A stretch of DNA of 64,000 bases, taken from Nocardioidaceae bacterium. GTDB taxonomy: Bacteria; Actinomycetota; Actinomycetes; Propionibacteriales; Nocardioidaceae. Below are positions 29,309-39,157 of the stretch, piece after piece. The stretch is from contig CP076053.1 in the NCBI GenBank assembly GCA_018672315.1, positions 3,025,827 through 3,089,826 of the forward strand. Direction: 5' to 3'. The translations under genes were made by a program, and so were the position numbers. The notes under the pieces are model-generated. The model saw nothing but the letters and a program-made list of their open reading frames with translations, was not told the origin of the DNA and made no database searches. Every line of letters begins with the position of its first letter. Positions within the stretch are counted from its first letter, which is position 1.

Positions 29309-29314
29309 TAGGAT
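29309..29314 (+). promoter_or_regulatory. -10-like element for ethylmalonyl-CoA mutase gene
   Basis: TAGGAT, six bases, then ATG 29321; predicts leaderless transcription. Confidence 0.5.
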
Positions 29315-29320
29315 CCGGCC

Positions 29321-31360
29321 ATGAGCGAGAGCGAGCAGCACCCCGCCGGCGCCGGAGACGAGCCCAAGCCCAAGTCGCGTCCGTGGGTCATGCGCACCTA
29401 CGCCGGGCACAGCTCGGCCACGGAGTCGAACAAGCTGTACCGCACGAACCTCTCCAAGGGACAGACCGGCCTCTCGGTCGCCTTCGACCTCCCGACGCAG
29501 ACGGGCTACGACCCGGACTCCGCGCTGGCGCGGGGGGAGGTCGGCAAGGTCGGCGTCCCCGTGCCGCACCTGGGTGAGATGCGGCGGCTCTTCGAGGACA
29601 TCCCGCTCACCGACATGAACACGTCGATGACCATCAACGCGACCGCGATGTGGCTGCTCGCGCTCTACCAGGTCGCGGCCGAGGAGCAGAACCCCGACCT
29701 GTCCGCCGAGGAGGTGGCCGCGCAGCTGGCGGGCACCACCCAGAACGACATCATCAAGGAGTACCTCTCCCGGGGCACCTACGTCTTCCCGCCCGAGCAC
29801 TCCCTGCGGCTGATCAGCGACATGATCAGCTACACCGTCCACCAGATCCCGAAGTGGAACCCGATCAACATCTGCAGTTACCACCTGCAGGAGGCGGGCG
29901 CGACACCGACGCAGGAGCTGGCGTACGCGCTGTGCACGGCCATCGCGGTCCTCGACGAGGTCAAGGCCTCTGGTCAGGTCGCGGAGGAGGACTTCGCGAA
30001 GGTCGTCGGGCGCATCTCCTTCTTCGTCAACGCCGGGGTGCGCTTCGTCGAGGAGATGTGCAAGATGCGCGCCTTCGTCGAGCTCTGGGACGAGATCACG
30101 CGCGAGCGCTACGGCGTGACCGATGAGAAGATGCGCCGCTTCCGCTACGGCGTCCAGGTCAACAGCCTGGGGCTGACCGAGGCCCAGCCGGAGAACAACG
30201 TGCAGCGCATCGTCCTGGAGATGCTGGGCGTGACGCTGTCGAAGACCGCCCGTGCGCGCGCGGTGCAGCTGCCTGCCTGGAACGAGGCCCTCGGCCTGCC
30301 GCGCCCGTGGGACCAGCAGTGGTCGCTGCGGCTGCAGCAGGTGCTGGCCTTCGAGTCCGACCTGTTGGAGTACGAGGACCTCTTCGACGGCTCCCACGTG
30401 GTGGAGCGGAAGGTCGCCGAGCTCGTGGCGAGCGCGCGCGAGGAGATGGACCGCGTGCAGGCGATGGGCGGTGCGATCGCGGCGGTGGAGACGGGCTACA
30501 TGAAGCAGGCGCTCGTGTCCTCCCACGCACGGCGACGCGCACGCATCGAGGCGGGCGACGACAAGGTCGTGGGCGTCAACGCCTTCACCACCACCGAGCC
30601 CTCGCCGCTGACCGCCGACCTCGACGGCGCCATCCAGGTCGCCGACCCCGAGGCCGAGCGCGCGGCGCTCGCCGGTCTGGCGGAGTGGAAGGAGCAGCGG
30701 GACGAGCACGCTGTGACGACATCGCTGGAGCGGCTGGCCTCGGACGCGAAGTCCGACGCGAACCTCATGGCCGCCACGCTGGCGGCCGCCCGGGCCGGTG
30801 CCACGACGGGGGAGTGGGCCGGCACGTTGCGCGAGGTCTTCGGCGAGTTCCGTGCGCCGACCGGGGTCACCGGCGCCGTCGGCGTGGTCGAGGCCGGCAA
30901 CGAGCTGACCGCGGTGCGTACGCGCGTCTCCGACACCGGTGACGAGCTGGGTGGACGACTGCGCCTGCTGGTCGGGAAACCCGGTCTCGACGGACACTCC
31001 AACGGCGCCGAACAGGTCGCGGTGCGGGCGCGCGACGCGGGCTTCGAGGTCGTCTACCAGGGCATCCGGCTGACCCCGGAGCAGATCGTCGCCGCCGCGG
31101 TCGCCGAGGACGTGCACTGCGTCGGGCTCTCCATCCTGTCCGGTTCGCACATGGAGCTGGTGCCCGCCGTCCTCGAAGGCCTCCGCAAGGCCGGGCTGGG
31201 AGACCTGCCGGTGATCGTCGGCGGGATCATCCCCGGCTCGGACGCGGCACGGCTTCGCGAGCAGGGTGTGGCCGCGGTCTTCACGCCGAAGGATTTCGGG
31301 CTCACCGAGATCATGGGTGGCATCGTCGACGTGATCCGCGAAGCGAACGGCCTGGCCTGA
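29321..31360 (+). CDS. ecm: Ethylmalonyl-CoA mutase (MeaA type)
   Basis: It encodes 679 residues of a single-chain B12-dependent acyl-CoA mutase. It rearranges (2R)-ethylmalonyl-CoA to methylsuccinyl-CoA in the ethylmalonyl-CoA pathway. The N-terminus PWVMRTYAGHSSATESN is the Ecm/MeaA signature (methylmalonyl-CoA mutase has WTIRQYAGF). Tyr27, Arg151 and His188 (CSYHLQEAGA) match the substrate-site positions Tyr89, Arg207 and His244 of methylmalonyl-CoA mutase. The C-terminal B12 domain has GLDGHSNGAEQ with axial ligand His559, then GLSILSGSHMEL and VGGIIPGSD. Crotonyl-CoA carboxylase/reductase at 43.1 kb supports this assignment over a MeaA-like mutase of other substrate. Confidence 0.88.
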   Translation: MSESEQHPAGAGDEPKPKSRPWVMRTYAGHSSATESNKLYRTNLSKGQTGLSVAFDLPTQTGYDPDSALARGEVGKVGVPVPHLGEMRRLFEDIPLTDMNTSMTINATAMWLLALYQVAAEEQNPDLSAEEVAAQLAGTTQNDIIKEYLSRGTYVFPPEHSLRLISDMISYTVHQIPKWNPINICSYHLQEAGATPTQELAYALCTAIAVLDEVKASGQVAEEDFAKVVGRISFFVNAGVRFVEEMCKMRAFVELWDEITRERYGVTDEKMRRFRYGVQVNSLGLTEAQPENNVQRIVLEMLGVTLSKTARARAVQLPAWNEALGLPRPWDQQWSLRLQQVLAFESDLLEYEDLFDGSHVVERKVAELVASAREEMDRVQAMGGAIAAVETGYMKQALVSSHARRRARIEAGDDKVVGVNAFTTTEPSPLTADLDGAIQVADPEAERAALAGLAEWKEQRDEHAVTTSLERLASDAKSDANLMAATLAAARAGATTGEWAGTLREVFGEFRAPTGVTGAVGVVEAGNELTAVRTRVSDTGDELGGRLRLLVGKPGLDGHSNGAEQVAVRARDAGFEVVYQGIRLTPEQIVAAAVAEDVHCVGLSILSGSHMELVPAVLEGLRKAGLGDLPVIVGGIIPGSDAARLREQGVAAVFTPKDFGLTEIMGGIVDVIREANGLA

Positions 31361-31488
31361 CTCCTCACGCGTCTCCGGCCCCAGGGTGAAGAACGGGCGT
31401 TTCCGCCACGCCGGACCCGCGACAGACCTAGGCTCCACGACGGAGGCGTCGTCTGGCGCCGGGGGGCCGGCGAGGGGGAGTCTGCGCG

Positions 31489-33693
31489 ATGACGGTTCAC
31501 GAGGCGGGGCCGGAACGGCTTCCGCGGGCGCCGGTGTCCCCGGTCGCGCCCGTACGCGCCTCGTCGCCGGAGTTCGCGTGGGTCGAGTGGCTCCCTGACG
31601 CCATCCTGGTGCTGGACCCCGGGGGCCGCGTCCTCGCCGACAACGGCTGCGCGCGCGACCTCTTCGGGCAGGCCCCGCTGCTCGGCGCCGGCGTCGAGGA
31701 GCTGCTGCCGGGGTGGCGCCGCCGCACGACACCGGCCCGCGACGGAGCGCGGCCGTACGCCACGATGGCGCGCCGCGCGGGCGGTGAGCTGGCGCGTGTC
31801 GACGTGTCGGAGAAGTCGTTGGAGGGCGTGGACGCCGGGGTCGTGCTGCTCGTCGTGCGCCCCTCGACCTCCACCAGCGGGCTCGAGCTGTTCCGCAACC
31901 TCGTCGAGGTCGACCCGGACGCCAAGATCCTGGTCGACGAGACCGGTGCCATCGCGCTGGTGAACGCACGCACCGAGAAGATGTTCGGTTTCCTGCGTGA
32001 TGAGCTGCTCGGACTGCCGGTCGCCGCCATCCTGCCCGGCGAGGTCACCGGTGCCGAGGCGCTCGGCGACGATGCGGGCTCGGTGCGTGAGATCACCGCC
32101 CGTCGACGGGACGGCAGCGCGTTCCCCGCCGAGGTGTCCCTGGCCTCGGTGCGGACGGATTCCGGCCGCGCCGTGCTGGCCGCCATCCGCGACGTCAGCG
32201 ACAAGTGGTTCGCCCAGCACCGCTTCCAGCAGCTCGTCGAGCACGCGCCGGACGCGAAGGTCATCGTCGACGAGGACGGGACGATCGCCCTCGTCAACGC
32301 CCAGACCGAGCACGTGTTCGGCTACGACCGGACCCAGGTGGTCGGTCGACCGGTCGAGCTGCTCCTGCCCGACGCGGTCGGCAGCTACCTGCGCGAGCTC
32401 CGTGAGGACCCGGACCGCGCCGCCGGACGACACACGATCGTGTCCGGCGACGCGGACTGGGTGGGCCGTCGCGCCGACGGCACCGACTTCCCGGTCGAGG
32501 TGTCGTTGAGCCTGCTGCAGACCGAGGACGGCCTGCTGGTCTCGGCGGCGGTGCGGGACCTCACCGAGCGCAGGATGGCCGAACGACGGTTCCGTGACCT
32601 GCTGGAGTCGGCGCCTGACGGCAAGGTGATCGCCGACGAGGACGGCCTGATCGTGCTGGTGAACCAGCGCACCGAGGAGCTGTTCGGCTGGACGCGCGAG
32701 GAGATGATCGGCTCCCCGATCGAGATGCTCCTGCCCTTCGAGCTGCGCGAGCGTCACCGCGCGCACCGTGCCGGCTTCCGGCACGCGGAGCGCCCCCTGC
32801 AGATGGGGGCGGGCAACGACCTGCGAGCCCTGCGCAAGGACGGGTCGTACTTCCCGGTCGAGATCACGCTGGCCCCCCTGCAGACCGAGGACGGGGTGCT
32901 GGTCTCCGCGGCGGTGCGCGACATCTCCGAGCGGGTGGCCCTGCAGGCGGAGTCCGAGCGCATGAAGTCGGAGTTCTTCGCGACCTTGTCGCACGAGCTG
33001 CGTACGCCCCTGACCTCGATCATCGGCTACGGCGAGATGCTCGAGGACATGGACGACGACAGCATGAGTCCGGTCGCACGCCGTTTCCTCGAGGTGATCT
33101 CGCGCAGCGCGGCACGCGAGCTGCGCCTGGTCGACGACCTGCTGACGCTGGTGGCGATCGAGGACTCGAGCTTCGACGTCAACCCCACGCGTTCGTCGCT
33201 GGTGGCCGTCGTCCGGCAGGCCGTCGCCGAGGCCGCGCCGGCCGCGCACGAGGCCGGTCAGGAGATCCGGCTCATCGGCCTCGACGACGAGCTCGCGGAG
33301 GGTCTGTTCGTCGAGCTGGACGAGCAGCGCCTCACGATGGCTCTGGCACACCTCACGCAGAACGTGGTCAAGCACTGCCCGCGCGGCACGCGTCTCGACG
33401 TCAGCGTCCACGCCACCGAGGACTCGGTGGTGCTCGAGCTGAGCGACGACGGACCGGGCATCGGGGACGGAGAGCTGTCGCACGTCTTCGAGCGTCTGTT
33501 CCGCGGGGCGGACGCCGTCCGCGACGAGCGGCAGGGCGCCGGACTCGGTCTGCCGATCGCGAAGGCGATCGTCGAGGGTCACGGCGGGAGGCTGGTCGGA
33601 GAGTCCGCACCCGGTCGCGGCACCACCTTCCGGGTGATCCTCCCGAAGCAGCGCTCGACCTCGCCCCGGCAACTCTCAGGCGTCGACGCCTAG
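31489..33693 (+). CDS. Cytoplasmic sensor histidine kinase with tandem PAS domains
   Basis: It encodes 734 residues with no membrane segment. A degenerate PAS-like region (about 27-115) is followed by three similar PAS domains (about 134-250, 255-370 and 378-490), each with an (A/P)DxK(V/I)xxDExGxIxLVNxxTExxFG core. HisKA has the phosphoacceptor His502 in ATLSHELRTPLTS. The HATPase domain has the N-box near HLTQNVVKHC, G1 DDGPGIGDGE, F-box VFERLFRG and G2 GAGLGLPIAKAI. No response regulator is adjacent. Ribosome site GGGGAG precedes ATG 31489. Signal unknown; redox, light or small-molecule sensing is typical for PAS arrays. Confidence 0.9.
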   Translation: MTVHEAGPERLPRAPVSPVAPVRASSPEFAWVEWLPDAILVLDPGGRVLADNGCARDLFGQAPLLGAGVEELLPGWRRRTTPARDGARPYATMARRAGGELARVDVSEKSLEGVDAGVVLLVVRPSTSTSGLELFRNLVEVDPDAKILVDETGAIALVNARTEKMFGFLRDELLGLPVAAILPGEVTGAEALGDDAGSVREITARRRDGSAFPAEVSLASVRTDSGRAVLAAIRDVSDKWFAQHRFQQLVEHAPDAKVIVDEDGTIALVNAQTEHVFGYDRTQVVGRPVELLLPDAVGSYLRELREDPDRAAGRHTIVSGDADWVGRRADGTDFPVEVSLSLLQTEDGLLVSAAVRDLTERRMAERRFRDLLESAPDGKVIADEDGLIVLVNQRTEELFGWTREEMIGSPIEMLLPFELRERHRAHRAGFRHAERPLQMGAGNDLRALRKDGSYFPVEITLAPLQTEDGVLVSAAVRDISERVALQAESERMKSEFFATLSHELRTPLTSIIGYGEMLEDMDDDSMSPVARRFLEVISRSAARELRLVDDLLTLVAIEDSSFDVNPTRSSLVAVVRQAVAEAAPAAHEAGQEIRLIGLDDELAEGLFVELDEQRLTMALAHLTQNVVKHCPRGTRLDVSVHATEDSVVLELSDDGPGIGDGELSHVFERLFRGADAVRDERQGAGLGLPIAKAIVEGHGGRLVGESAPGRGTTFRVILPKQRSTSPRQLSGVDA

Positions 33694-33696
33694 CCT
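33691..33696 (+). promoter_or_regulatory. -10-like element for the membrane-protein gene at 33703
   Basis: TAGCCT, six bases, ATG 33703; leaderless configuration right after the kinase stop. Confidence 0.45.
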
Positions 33697-33702
33697 GACG
33701 GC

Positions 33703-34386
33703 ATGGACCGTCGTCTGCTCGTCGCGCTCTTCGCCCTGCCCGGTCTCGCCATGGCCGGTGGCGCCGTGCTGCACCCCAGCCCGCCGAACGCGTTCCGGCC
33801 GGAGACCGCCGAGCTGTGGTTCCAGCTGCACGTCGTCGGCATCCTGGGGTTCCCCCTGGTGGGTGTCGCGCTCATCGCGCTCTACCACCGGCACCTGCTC
33901 GGTCCGGCGGACCCGGAGGGCGGGTGGCTCGCCCGCTGGGCCGTGAGAGGCGTCGTCGGCGTGACCGGCTACGTCTACGCCACGTTCTACACCGCCCTGG
34001 ACGTGCTCGCAGGCGTGGGCAACGGCTACGTCCTGATGCGCAAGGAGGACACCGGCGACCGCGAGGAGATCGGGCTCATCTTCAGCATCGGCGACCAGCT
34101 GGGGTACGTCGGCTCGTGGGCGCTCATGATCTGCGTGCTCGTCGTGGCGGTGGACCACCTGGTGCGCCACCGCCTCCGCGCTGTCGGCGGCCTGCTGCTG
34201 CTGCCCGGCGCCTATCTCGTGCACACCGACCACATCTTCTCCCCGCTGGGACTGGTCGGAATGCTCCTGCTCGGCGCGGGCACGGCCTCGCTGGCTTGGG
34301 CGGCGCTGTTCGCCCCCGGCCGGCCGACGAAGGTAGGTCAGAAGAGCCTGGACGAGGGGTCGTCGACGCCGCGCAGCGCGTCGTAG
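33703..34386 (+). CDS. Integral membrane protein of unknown function
   Basis: It encodes 227 residues with about six hydrophobic helices. The first helix ([20 protein letters not shown]) may act as a signal anchor. Conserved-looking features are HPSPPNAF after helix 1, [20 protein letters not shown] and several membrane-proximal histidines ([17 protein letters not shown]), which could bind metal or haem, but no family is recognised. The last 49 bases overlap the 3' end of nucS on the other strand, so the C-terminal tail may be poorly constrained. Confidence 0.7.
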   Translation: MDRRLLVALFALPGLAMAGGAVLHPSPPNAFRPETAELWFQLHVVGILGFPLVGVALIALYHRHLLGPADPEGGWLARWAVRGVVGVTGYVYATFYTALDVLAGVGNGYVLMRKEDTGDREEIGLIFSIGDQLGYVGSWALMICVLVVAVDHLVRHRLRAVGGLLLLPGAYLVHTDHIFSPLGLVGMLLLGAGTASLAWAALFAPGRPTKVGQKSLDEGSSTPRSAS

Positions 34387-35024
34387 TCGACCACGGCACA
34401 GGTGATGCCGCGGTCCTCGGCCAGCACCCGGGCCTGGGGCCTGATCTCCTGGGCGGCGAAGATGCCGCGCACGGGCCCCTTCGCGGTGAGGAGCGGGTCG
34501 CGGTTGAGCAGCTCGAGGTAGCGCGTGAGCTGCTCGACGCCGTCGATGTCACCCCGACGCTTGATCTCGACCGCGACCGAGCCGCCCACCCCGTCACGGC
34601 ACATCAGGTCGACCGGTCCGATGGCGGTCGGGAACTCCCGGCGTACGAGCGTCAGGCCGGTCGACAGGGTGGCGGGGTGCTCGGCCAGCAGCTCCTGGAG
34701 GTGCTTCTCGACGCCGTCCTTCTGCAACCCCGGGTCGACGCCGAGGTCGTGGCTGGAGTCGTGCAGCACCTCCTCGATGGTGATGCGGAGGGTGTCGTCG
34801 CTCTTGGCCGCGGCGACCGTCCACACCGCGCGACCGTCGTCGTCAAGGGCCTCACGCAGGGTGCATGGAGGACTCATCCAGTTCAGCGGCTTGTAGGAGC
34901 CGCCGTCGGAGTGGACCAGCACGGAGCCGTCGCCCTTGACCATCACCACCCGCGTGGCCATGGGGAGGTGGGCGCTGAGCCGACCGGCGTAGTCGACCTG
35001 GCAGCGGGCGACGAGGAGTCTCAC
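34338..35024 (-). CDS. nucS: Endonuclease NucS, non-canonical mismatch repair
   Basis: It encodes 228 residues, matching the usual 223-229. GTG 35024 gives the family N-terminus [20 protein letters not shown]; the longer open frame is unconserved. NucS cuts both strands at mismatches and replaces MutS/MutL in actinobacteria. The C-terminal nuclease site is seen in GPVDLMCRD and [20 protein letters not shown] (the D, E and K of the PD-(D/E)XK fold). The protein ends SRLF, a form compatible with a sliding-clamp-binding tail. A TACGCT element lies eight bases before the GTG. Confidence 0.94.
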   Translation of the reverse strand: MRLLVARCQVDYAGRLSAHLPMATRVVMVKGDGSVLVHSDGGSYKPLNWMSPPCTLREALDDDGRAVWTVAAAKSDDTLRITIEEVLHDSSHDLGVDPGLQKDGVEKHLQELLAEHPATLSTGLTLVRREFPTAIGPVDLMCRDGVGGSVAVEIKRRGDIDGVEQLTRYLELLNRDPLLTAKGPVRGIFAAQEIRPQARVLAEDRGITCAVVDYDALRGVDDPSSRLF

Positions 35025-35147
35025 GGGGCGACAGCGTACGTCGTGGACCTGTTCCGGCGGTCCGGGCGGGGACGACTCGTGTGAACGGCGCGTACCGATC
35101 CGCGCGGGGTGCTTCACATCACGACCTCGGTGGTGTTCCCTGTCGGG

Positions 35148-36770
35148 ATGACTCCCGTGATCGCGCAATTGGTCGCCCCGCTCGAACGTGCCGTGACACT
35201 CGCGGCCGAGGGCGACGAGCCGACGGGGTTCATCCCTCGTCTCGAGGAGGCCATCAACTCGATCTTCGAACCGGTGGCCGAGGTCGCCACGAACGTCATC
35301 TTCTTCAGTTTCACCGTCGGGGGCGTCGCCATCACGCCCATCGTCTTCTGGCTCGTGATCGCCGCCGTGATCTTCACGATCTACTTCAAGGCGCCGCAGG
35401 TCACGGGCCTGCGCACGTCGTGGGACCTCGTGCGGGGCAAGTACTCACGCGCGAGTGATCCCGGCGAGGTGACCCACTTCCAAGCCCTGTCATCGGCGCT
35501 CTCGGGCACGGTCGGCCTCGGCAACATCGCGGGAGTCGCGGTGGCGATGACCGTGGGCGGCGCGGGCGCGCTGTTCTGGATGGTCGTGGCGGGTCTGCTC
35601 GGCATGTGCACGAAGTTCGTGGAGTGCACCCTCGGTGTCCGGTACCGCATCGTCCACGAGGACGGAACCGTCACGGGGGGCCCGTTCACCTACCTGCCGG
35701 TCGCGTACGACCGGCTCGGGCAGAAGCTCGTCAAGAACCCGTCGGACGGCATGAGGACGGTCGGGCGCATCCTGAACCGCGCGGCCGTCGCCGGCTTCGC
35801 CATCGCACTGCTCCTGTTCGGCGCCCTGGGTGGCAACGCATTCCAGTCCAACCAGACGTTCGCGCAGGCGCGCGAGATCACCGGTGGTGAGGGTGGACTG
35901 CTCGACTCGGCCCTCGCCTCGCTCATCTTCGGCCTGATCCTCGCGGGACTGGTCGGCGTCGTCATCATCGGCGGCGTCAAGTCGATCGGGGCGGTGACCA
36001 GCCGTCTGGTGCCGATCATGGGCCTGCTCTACGTCGGCGCCTGCCTGTTCGTCATCGGCTCCAACCTGGGCCAGGTGCCCTCGGCGGCAGGCGACATCAT
36101 CACCGGCGCGTTCGGCATCCCCGAGGTCTCCGGCGGTGTCATCGGCGTGCTCATCGTCGGCTTCCAGCGTGCGGCGTTCTCCAACGAGGCGGGCGTCGGC
36201 TCGGCACCGATCGTGCACTCGGCGGTGAAGACCAAGCACCCGGTCTCAGAGGGGTACGTCGCGCTGCTCGAGCCCTTCATCGACACCGTCGTGATCTGCT
36301 CGATGACGGCGCTGACCATCATCATCGCGGGCGTGCCGCAGTACACCGACAACATCGGCTCGAGCATCAGCAACGATGCGGGTGTCGTGCTCACCTCACG
36401 GTCCTTCGACACCTTCATCCCCGGCTTCGACGTCATGCTCACCATCGCGGTGGCCCTCTTCGCCTTCTCGACGCTGATCACCTGGAGCTACTACACGCTC
36501 AAGGCGTGGACCACGCTCGTCGGTCGCAGCCGGGCCAAGGAAAACGCGTTCAAGATCATCTTCCTGGTGTTCACGGTGCTCGGCGCGGTGGTCAACCTGG
36601 GCTCGGTGCTGGACTTCGCCGACGCGATGCTCTTCGTGTGCGCCCTGTTCAACCTGGCCGCCTGCTACGTGCTCCTGCCGATCGTGCGCGAGGAGGTGCG
36701 CAACTTCCGCCAGGGTCGTCAGTCGGGCGACATCGCGGTCGTGCCGGTGGAGGAGCGCGCCACGACCTGA
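35148..36770 (+). CDS. Alanine or glycine:cation symporter (AGCS family)
   Basis: It encodes 540 residues from ATG 35148; an in-frame GTG at 35109 adds 13 residues, and neither start has a strong ribosome site. It is a sodium-coupled neutral amino-acid carrier with about eleven helices. Family motifs are [51 protein letters not shown] and the AGCS hallmark [20 protein letters not shown]. The gene stands alone; a hairpin follows it. Confidence 0.9.
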   Translation: MTPVIAQLVAPLERAVTLAAEGDEPTGFIPRLEEAINSIFEPVAEVATNVIFFSFTVGGVAITPIVFWLVIAAVIFTIYFKAPQVTGLRTSWDLVRGKYSRASDPGEVTHFQALSSALSGTVGLGNIAGVAVAMTVGGAGALFWMVVAGLLGMCTKFVECTLGVRYRIVHEDGTVTGGPFTYLPVAYDRLGQKLVKNPSDGMRTVGRILNRAAVAGFAIALLLFGALGGNAFQSNQTFAQAREITGGEGGLLDSALASLIFGLILAGLVGVVIIGGVKSIGAVTSRLVPIMGLLYVGACLFVIGSNLGQVPSAAGDIITGAFGIPEVSGGVIGVLIVGFQRAAFSNEAGVGSAPIVHSAVKTKHPVSEGYVALLEPFIDTVVICSMTALTIIIAGVPQYTDNIGSSISNDAGVVLTSRSFDTFIPGFDVMLTIAVALFAFSTLITWSYYTLKAWTTLVGRSRAKENAFKIIFLVFTVLGAVVNLGSVLDFADAMLFVCALFNLAACYVLLPIVREEVRNFRQGRQSGDIAVVPVEERATT

Positions 36771-36806
36771 GCGACACCGATCGGCACGTGATCGACAACT
36801 GAGACG

Positions 36807-36846
36807 CGCCGTCCGCCACGTGAGACTTCACACGAGGCGGACGGCG
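36807..36846 (+). terminator. Hairpin after the AGCS symporter gene
   Basis: CGCCGTCCGCC (36807-36817) pairs perfectly with 36836-36846 over 11 bp around an 18-base loop that itself holds GTGA/TCAC. No U-tract. Probable terminator between the symporter and the dehydrogenase gene, which starts 25 bases later. Confidence 0.55.
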
Positions 36847-36870
36847 TCGTCGTCCTGAGAGGATGCCGCC

Positions 36871-38652
36871 ATGGCTGAAGAGATCACCACCGCAGGAGTA
36901 GTCGGGCTCGGCACCATGGGTGCGGGCATCACCGAGGTCATCGCCCGCCACGGCGTCTCCGTCGTCGCCGTCGAGCGCGACCGGGCGGCGCTGGACCGTG
37001 GCCGTGAGGCCGTCGAGCGGTCGACGCAGCGCGCCGTCACGGCGGAGAAGCTCAGCGCCGAGGAGCGCGAGCAGCTGCTCGGCCGCCTGACCTTCACGAC
37101 CTCCCTCGCCGACCTCGCTGACGCCCAGCTGGTCATCGAGGCCGTCACCGAGGACGTCGCGACCAAGACCGAGGTACTCGCAGCCCTCGACGGCATCGTC
37201 GCCGAGGACGCCGTGCTCGCGACCAACACCTCCTCGCTCTCGGTGACCGAGATCGCCACCGTCACCAAGGACCCCGCGCGTGTGGTCGGGCTGCACTTCT
37301 TCAACCCCGCCCCCGTGCAGCCGCTCGTCGAGGTCGTCACCACCGTCGTCGCCTCGCCGACGACCGTTGCCACCGCGACCGCCTTCGCCGAGAAGCTGGG
37401 CAAGACCGTCGTCACCGTCGGCGACAAGGCGGGCTTCATCGCCAACGCGCTGCTCTTCTCCTACCTCAACCACGCCGTCCGCATGTTCGAGGAGCGGTAC
37501 GCCTCCCGCGAGGACATCGACGCGGCCATGCGCTTCGGCTGCGGCTACCCCATGGGACCGCTGGCGCTGCTGGACCTGGTCGGGCTCGACACGGCGTACG
37601 AGATCCTCGCCTCGATGTACGAGCAGTCCGGCGACCGGCTGCACGCCCCGGCGCCGATCCTCAAGCAGATGGTCACCGCAGGCTTGCTGGGTCGCAAGAC
37701 CGGTGCCGGCTTCTACACCTACGAGGGGGTCGGCTCGTCCTCGACCGTGCCCGACTCCCGGACGCCCTCGGCGGACGACAAGCCCGAGCTGAAGCACACG
37801 ATCAGCACCGTCGGCGTCGTCGGCACCGGCACGATGGCCGCCGGCATCGTCGAGGTCTTCGCGAAGGCGGGCTACGACGTGGTCTGCGTGGGCCGCAGCG
37901 ACGCGAAGGCCCAGGCCGTCGCCGACAGCCTGGCGACGAGCATCGACAAGGCGATCGCGAAGGGCCGCTTCGAGGAGTCGAAGAAGGACGAGACCGTTGC
38001 GCGCGTCAGGCCGTCGACCTCGATGGAGGACCTCGCCGACGTCGACATCGTCGTCGAGGCCATCGCCGAGGACCTCGCGATCAAGACCGCCCTCTTCGAG
38101 AACCTCGACCGCATCTGCAAGGACGGGGCCATCCTCGCCACCACGACGTCCTCGCTGCCGATCGCGCAGTGCGCTGCCGTCACGAAGCGGCCCGGCGACG
38201 TGATCGGCATGCACTTCTTCAACCCGGCGCCGATCATGAAGCTCGTCGAGGTCGTCTCCACCGTCTCCACCGACGCCGACGTCACGGAGTCGGTCACGGC
38301 GCTCTGCTCCGCGATCGGCAAGGTGCCGGTGAACTGCGGCGACCGCGCCGGCTTCATCGTGAACGCGCTGCTGTTCCCCTACCTCAACGACGCGGTCTCG
38401 ATGCTGGAGGCGCACTACGCCAGCGCCGACGACATCGACACGGCGATGAAGCAGGGCTGCCGCCTGCCGATGGGACCCTTCGCGCTGCTCGACGTGGTCG
38501 GCAACGACGTGTCGCTCGCGATCCAGAAGGAGCTGTACGCCGAGTTCCGCGAGCCCGGCTTCAAGCCTGCACCGCTGTTGCAGCACCTGGTCACCGCGGG
38601 CTACCTCGGCCGCAAGACCGGCAAGGGCTTCCGGGACTACAGCAGACGCTGA
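36871..38652 (+). CDS. Tandem-fused 3-hydroxyacyl-CoA dehydrogenase
   Basis: It encodes 593 residues: two complete 3HCDH copies in one chain (about 5-290 and 310-593). Each has an NAD-binding GxGxMG motif (VVGLGTMGAGI; VVGTGTMAAGI), the catalytic HFFNPAP segment (LHFFNPAPVQ; MHFFNPAPIM), a GDKAGFI or GDRAGFI helix and a C-terminal GRKTGxGF. The second copy has Ala for Gly in the nucleotide loop. It likely oxidises or reduces 3-hydroxybutyryl-CoA in fatty-acid turnover or the ethylmalonyl-CoA route. GAGAGG is eight bases upstream of the ATG. No crotonase domain is attached, unlike FadB. Confidence 0.88.
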   Translation: MAEEITTAGVVGLGTMGAGITEVIARHGVSVVAVERDRAALDRGREAVERSTQRAVTAEKLSAEEREQLLGRLTFTTSLADLADAQLVIEAVTEDVATKTEVLAALDGIVAEDAVLATNTSSLSVTEIATVTKDPARVVGLHFFNPAPVQPLVEVVTTVVASPTTVATATAFAEKLGKTVVTVGDKAGFIANALLFSYLNHAVRMFEERYASREDIDAAMRFGCGYPMGPLALLDLVGLDTAYEILASMYEQSGDRLHAPAPILKQMVTAGLLGRKTGAGFYTYEGVGSSSTVPDSRTPSADDKPELKHTISTVGVVGTGTMAAGIVEVFAKAGYDVVCVGRSDAKAQAVADSLATSIDKAIAKGRFEESKKDETVARVRPSTSMEDLADVDIVVEAIAEDLAIKTALFENLDRICKDGAILATTTSSLPIAQCAAVTKRPGDVIGMHFFNPAPIMKLVEVVSTVSTDADVTESVTALCSAIGKVPVNCGDRAGFIVNALLFPYLNDAVSMLEAHYASADDIDTAMKQGCRLPMGPFALLDVVGNDVSLAIQKELYAEFREPGFKPAPLLQHLVTAGYLGRKTGKGFRDYSRR

Positions 38653-38674
38653 GGCGTACGCCCCGTGGGTCGTC

Positions 38675-39157
38675 TCAGGTGAGGCAGAACTCGTTGCCCT
38701 CGGGGTCGGCCATCACGATGAAGCCCAGCTCGAACGCCGCCGGCTCGAAGCGGGCGGTGCGGGTGGCGCCGTGGGCGACCAGCCGCGCCGCCTCGGCCTC
38801 GAGCGCGTCCATGCGGGCCTGACCGCGCAGGTCGCCGCCACGCCGCAGGTCGAGGTGGACGCGGTTCTTGGCCGTCTTGGCCTCGGGGACCCGGAGGAAC
38901 AGCAGCCGGGGGCCGGTGCCCGTCGGGTCGACGATGGCGTACGCGGAGTCCCACTGCTCGCGGGGCACGTGCTGCTCGGCCAGGAACGCGTGCCAGCGGG
39001 CCAGGACCTCCTCGGGGTCACGCGACGCGTCCGCGGCCTCCTCGGAGTTCGGTGGAGGGTCGACGGCGTACCCCTCCGGGTCGAGCACGTGGAGCCAGAA
39101 GCGCCCCAGCAGCGCGGGCGAGGCCGCATCGAAGGTGACCTGGAGCGTCGGGGACAT
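38675..39157 (-). CDS. VOC-superfamily (glyoxalase-like) protein
   Basis: It encodes 160 residues with the paired beta-alpha-beta-beta-beta pattern of glyoxalase/bleomycin-resistance proteins: LQVTFDAASPALLGRFW at the start, RLLFLRVPEAKTAKNRVHLDL in the middle, and the C-terminal FIVMADPEGNEFCL metal-ligand strand. The ATG shares one base with the stop of the CGNR-regulator gene (TGATG), so the two are translated together. The substrate is unknown. Confidence 0.8.
   Translation of the reverse strand: MSPTLQVTFDAASPALLGRFWLHVLDPEGYAVDPPPNSEEAADASRDPEEVLARWHAFLAEQHVPREQWDSAYAIVDPTGTGPRLLFLRVPEAKTAKNRVHLDLRRGGDLRGQARMDALEAEAARLVAHGATRTARFEPAAFELGFIVMADPEGNEFCLT

Noticed and set aside
29276-31969. 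An 897-codon minus-strand open frame opposite ethylmalonyl-CoA mutase
   Set aside because: Shadow of ecm and the PAS kinase; no motifs and wrong codon-position GC pattern.
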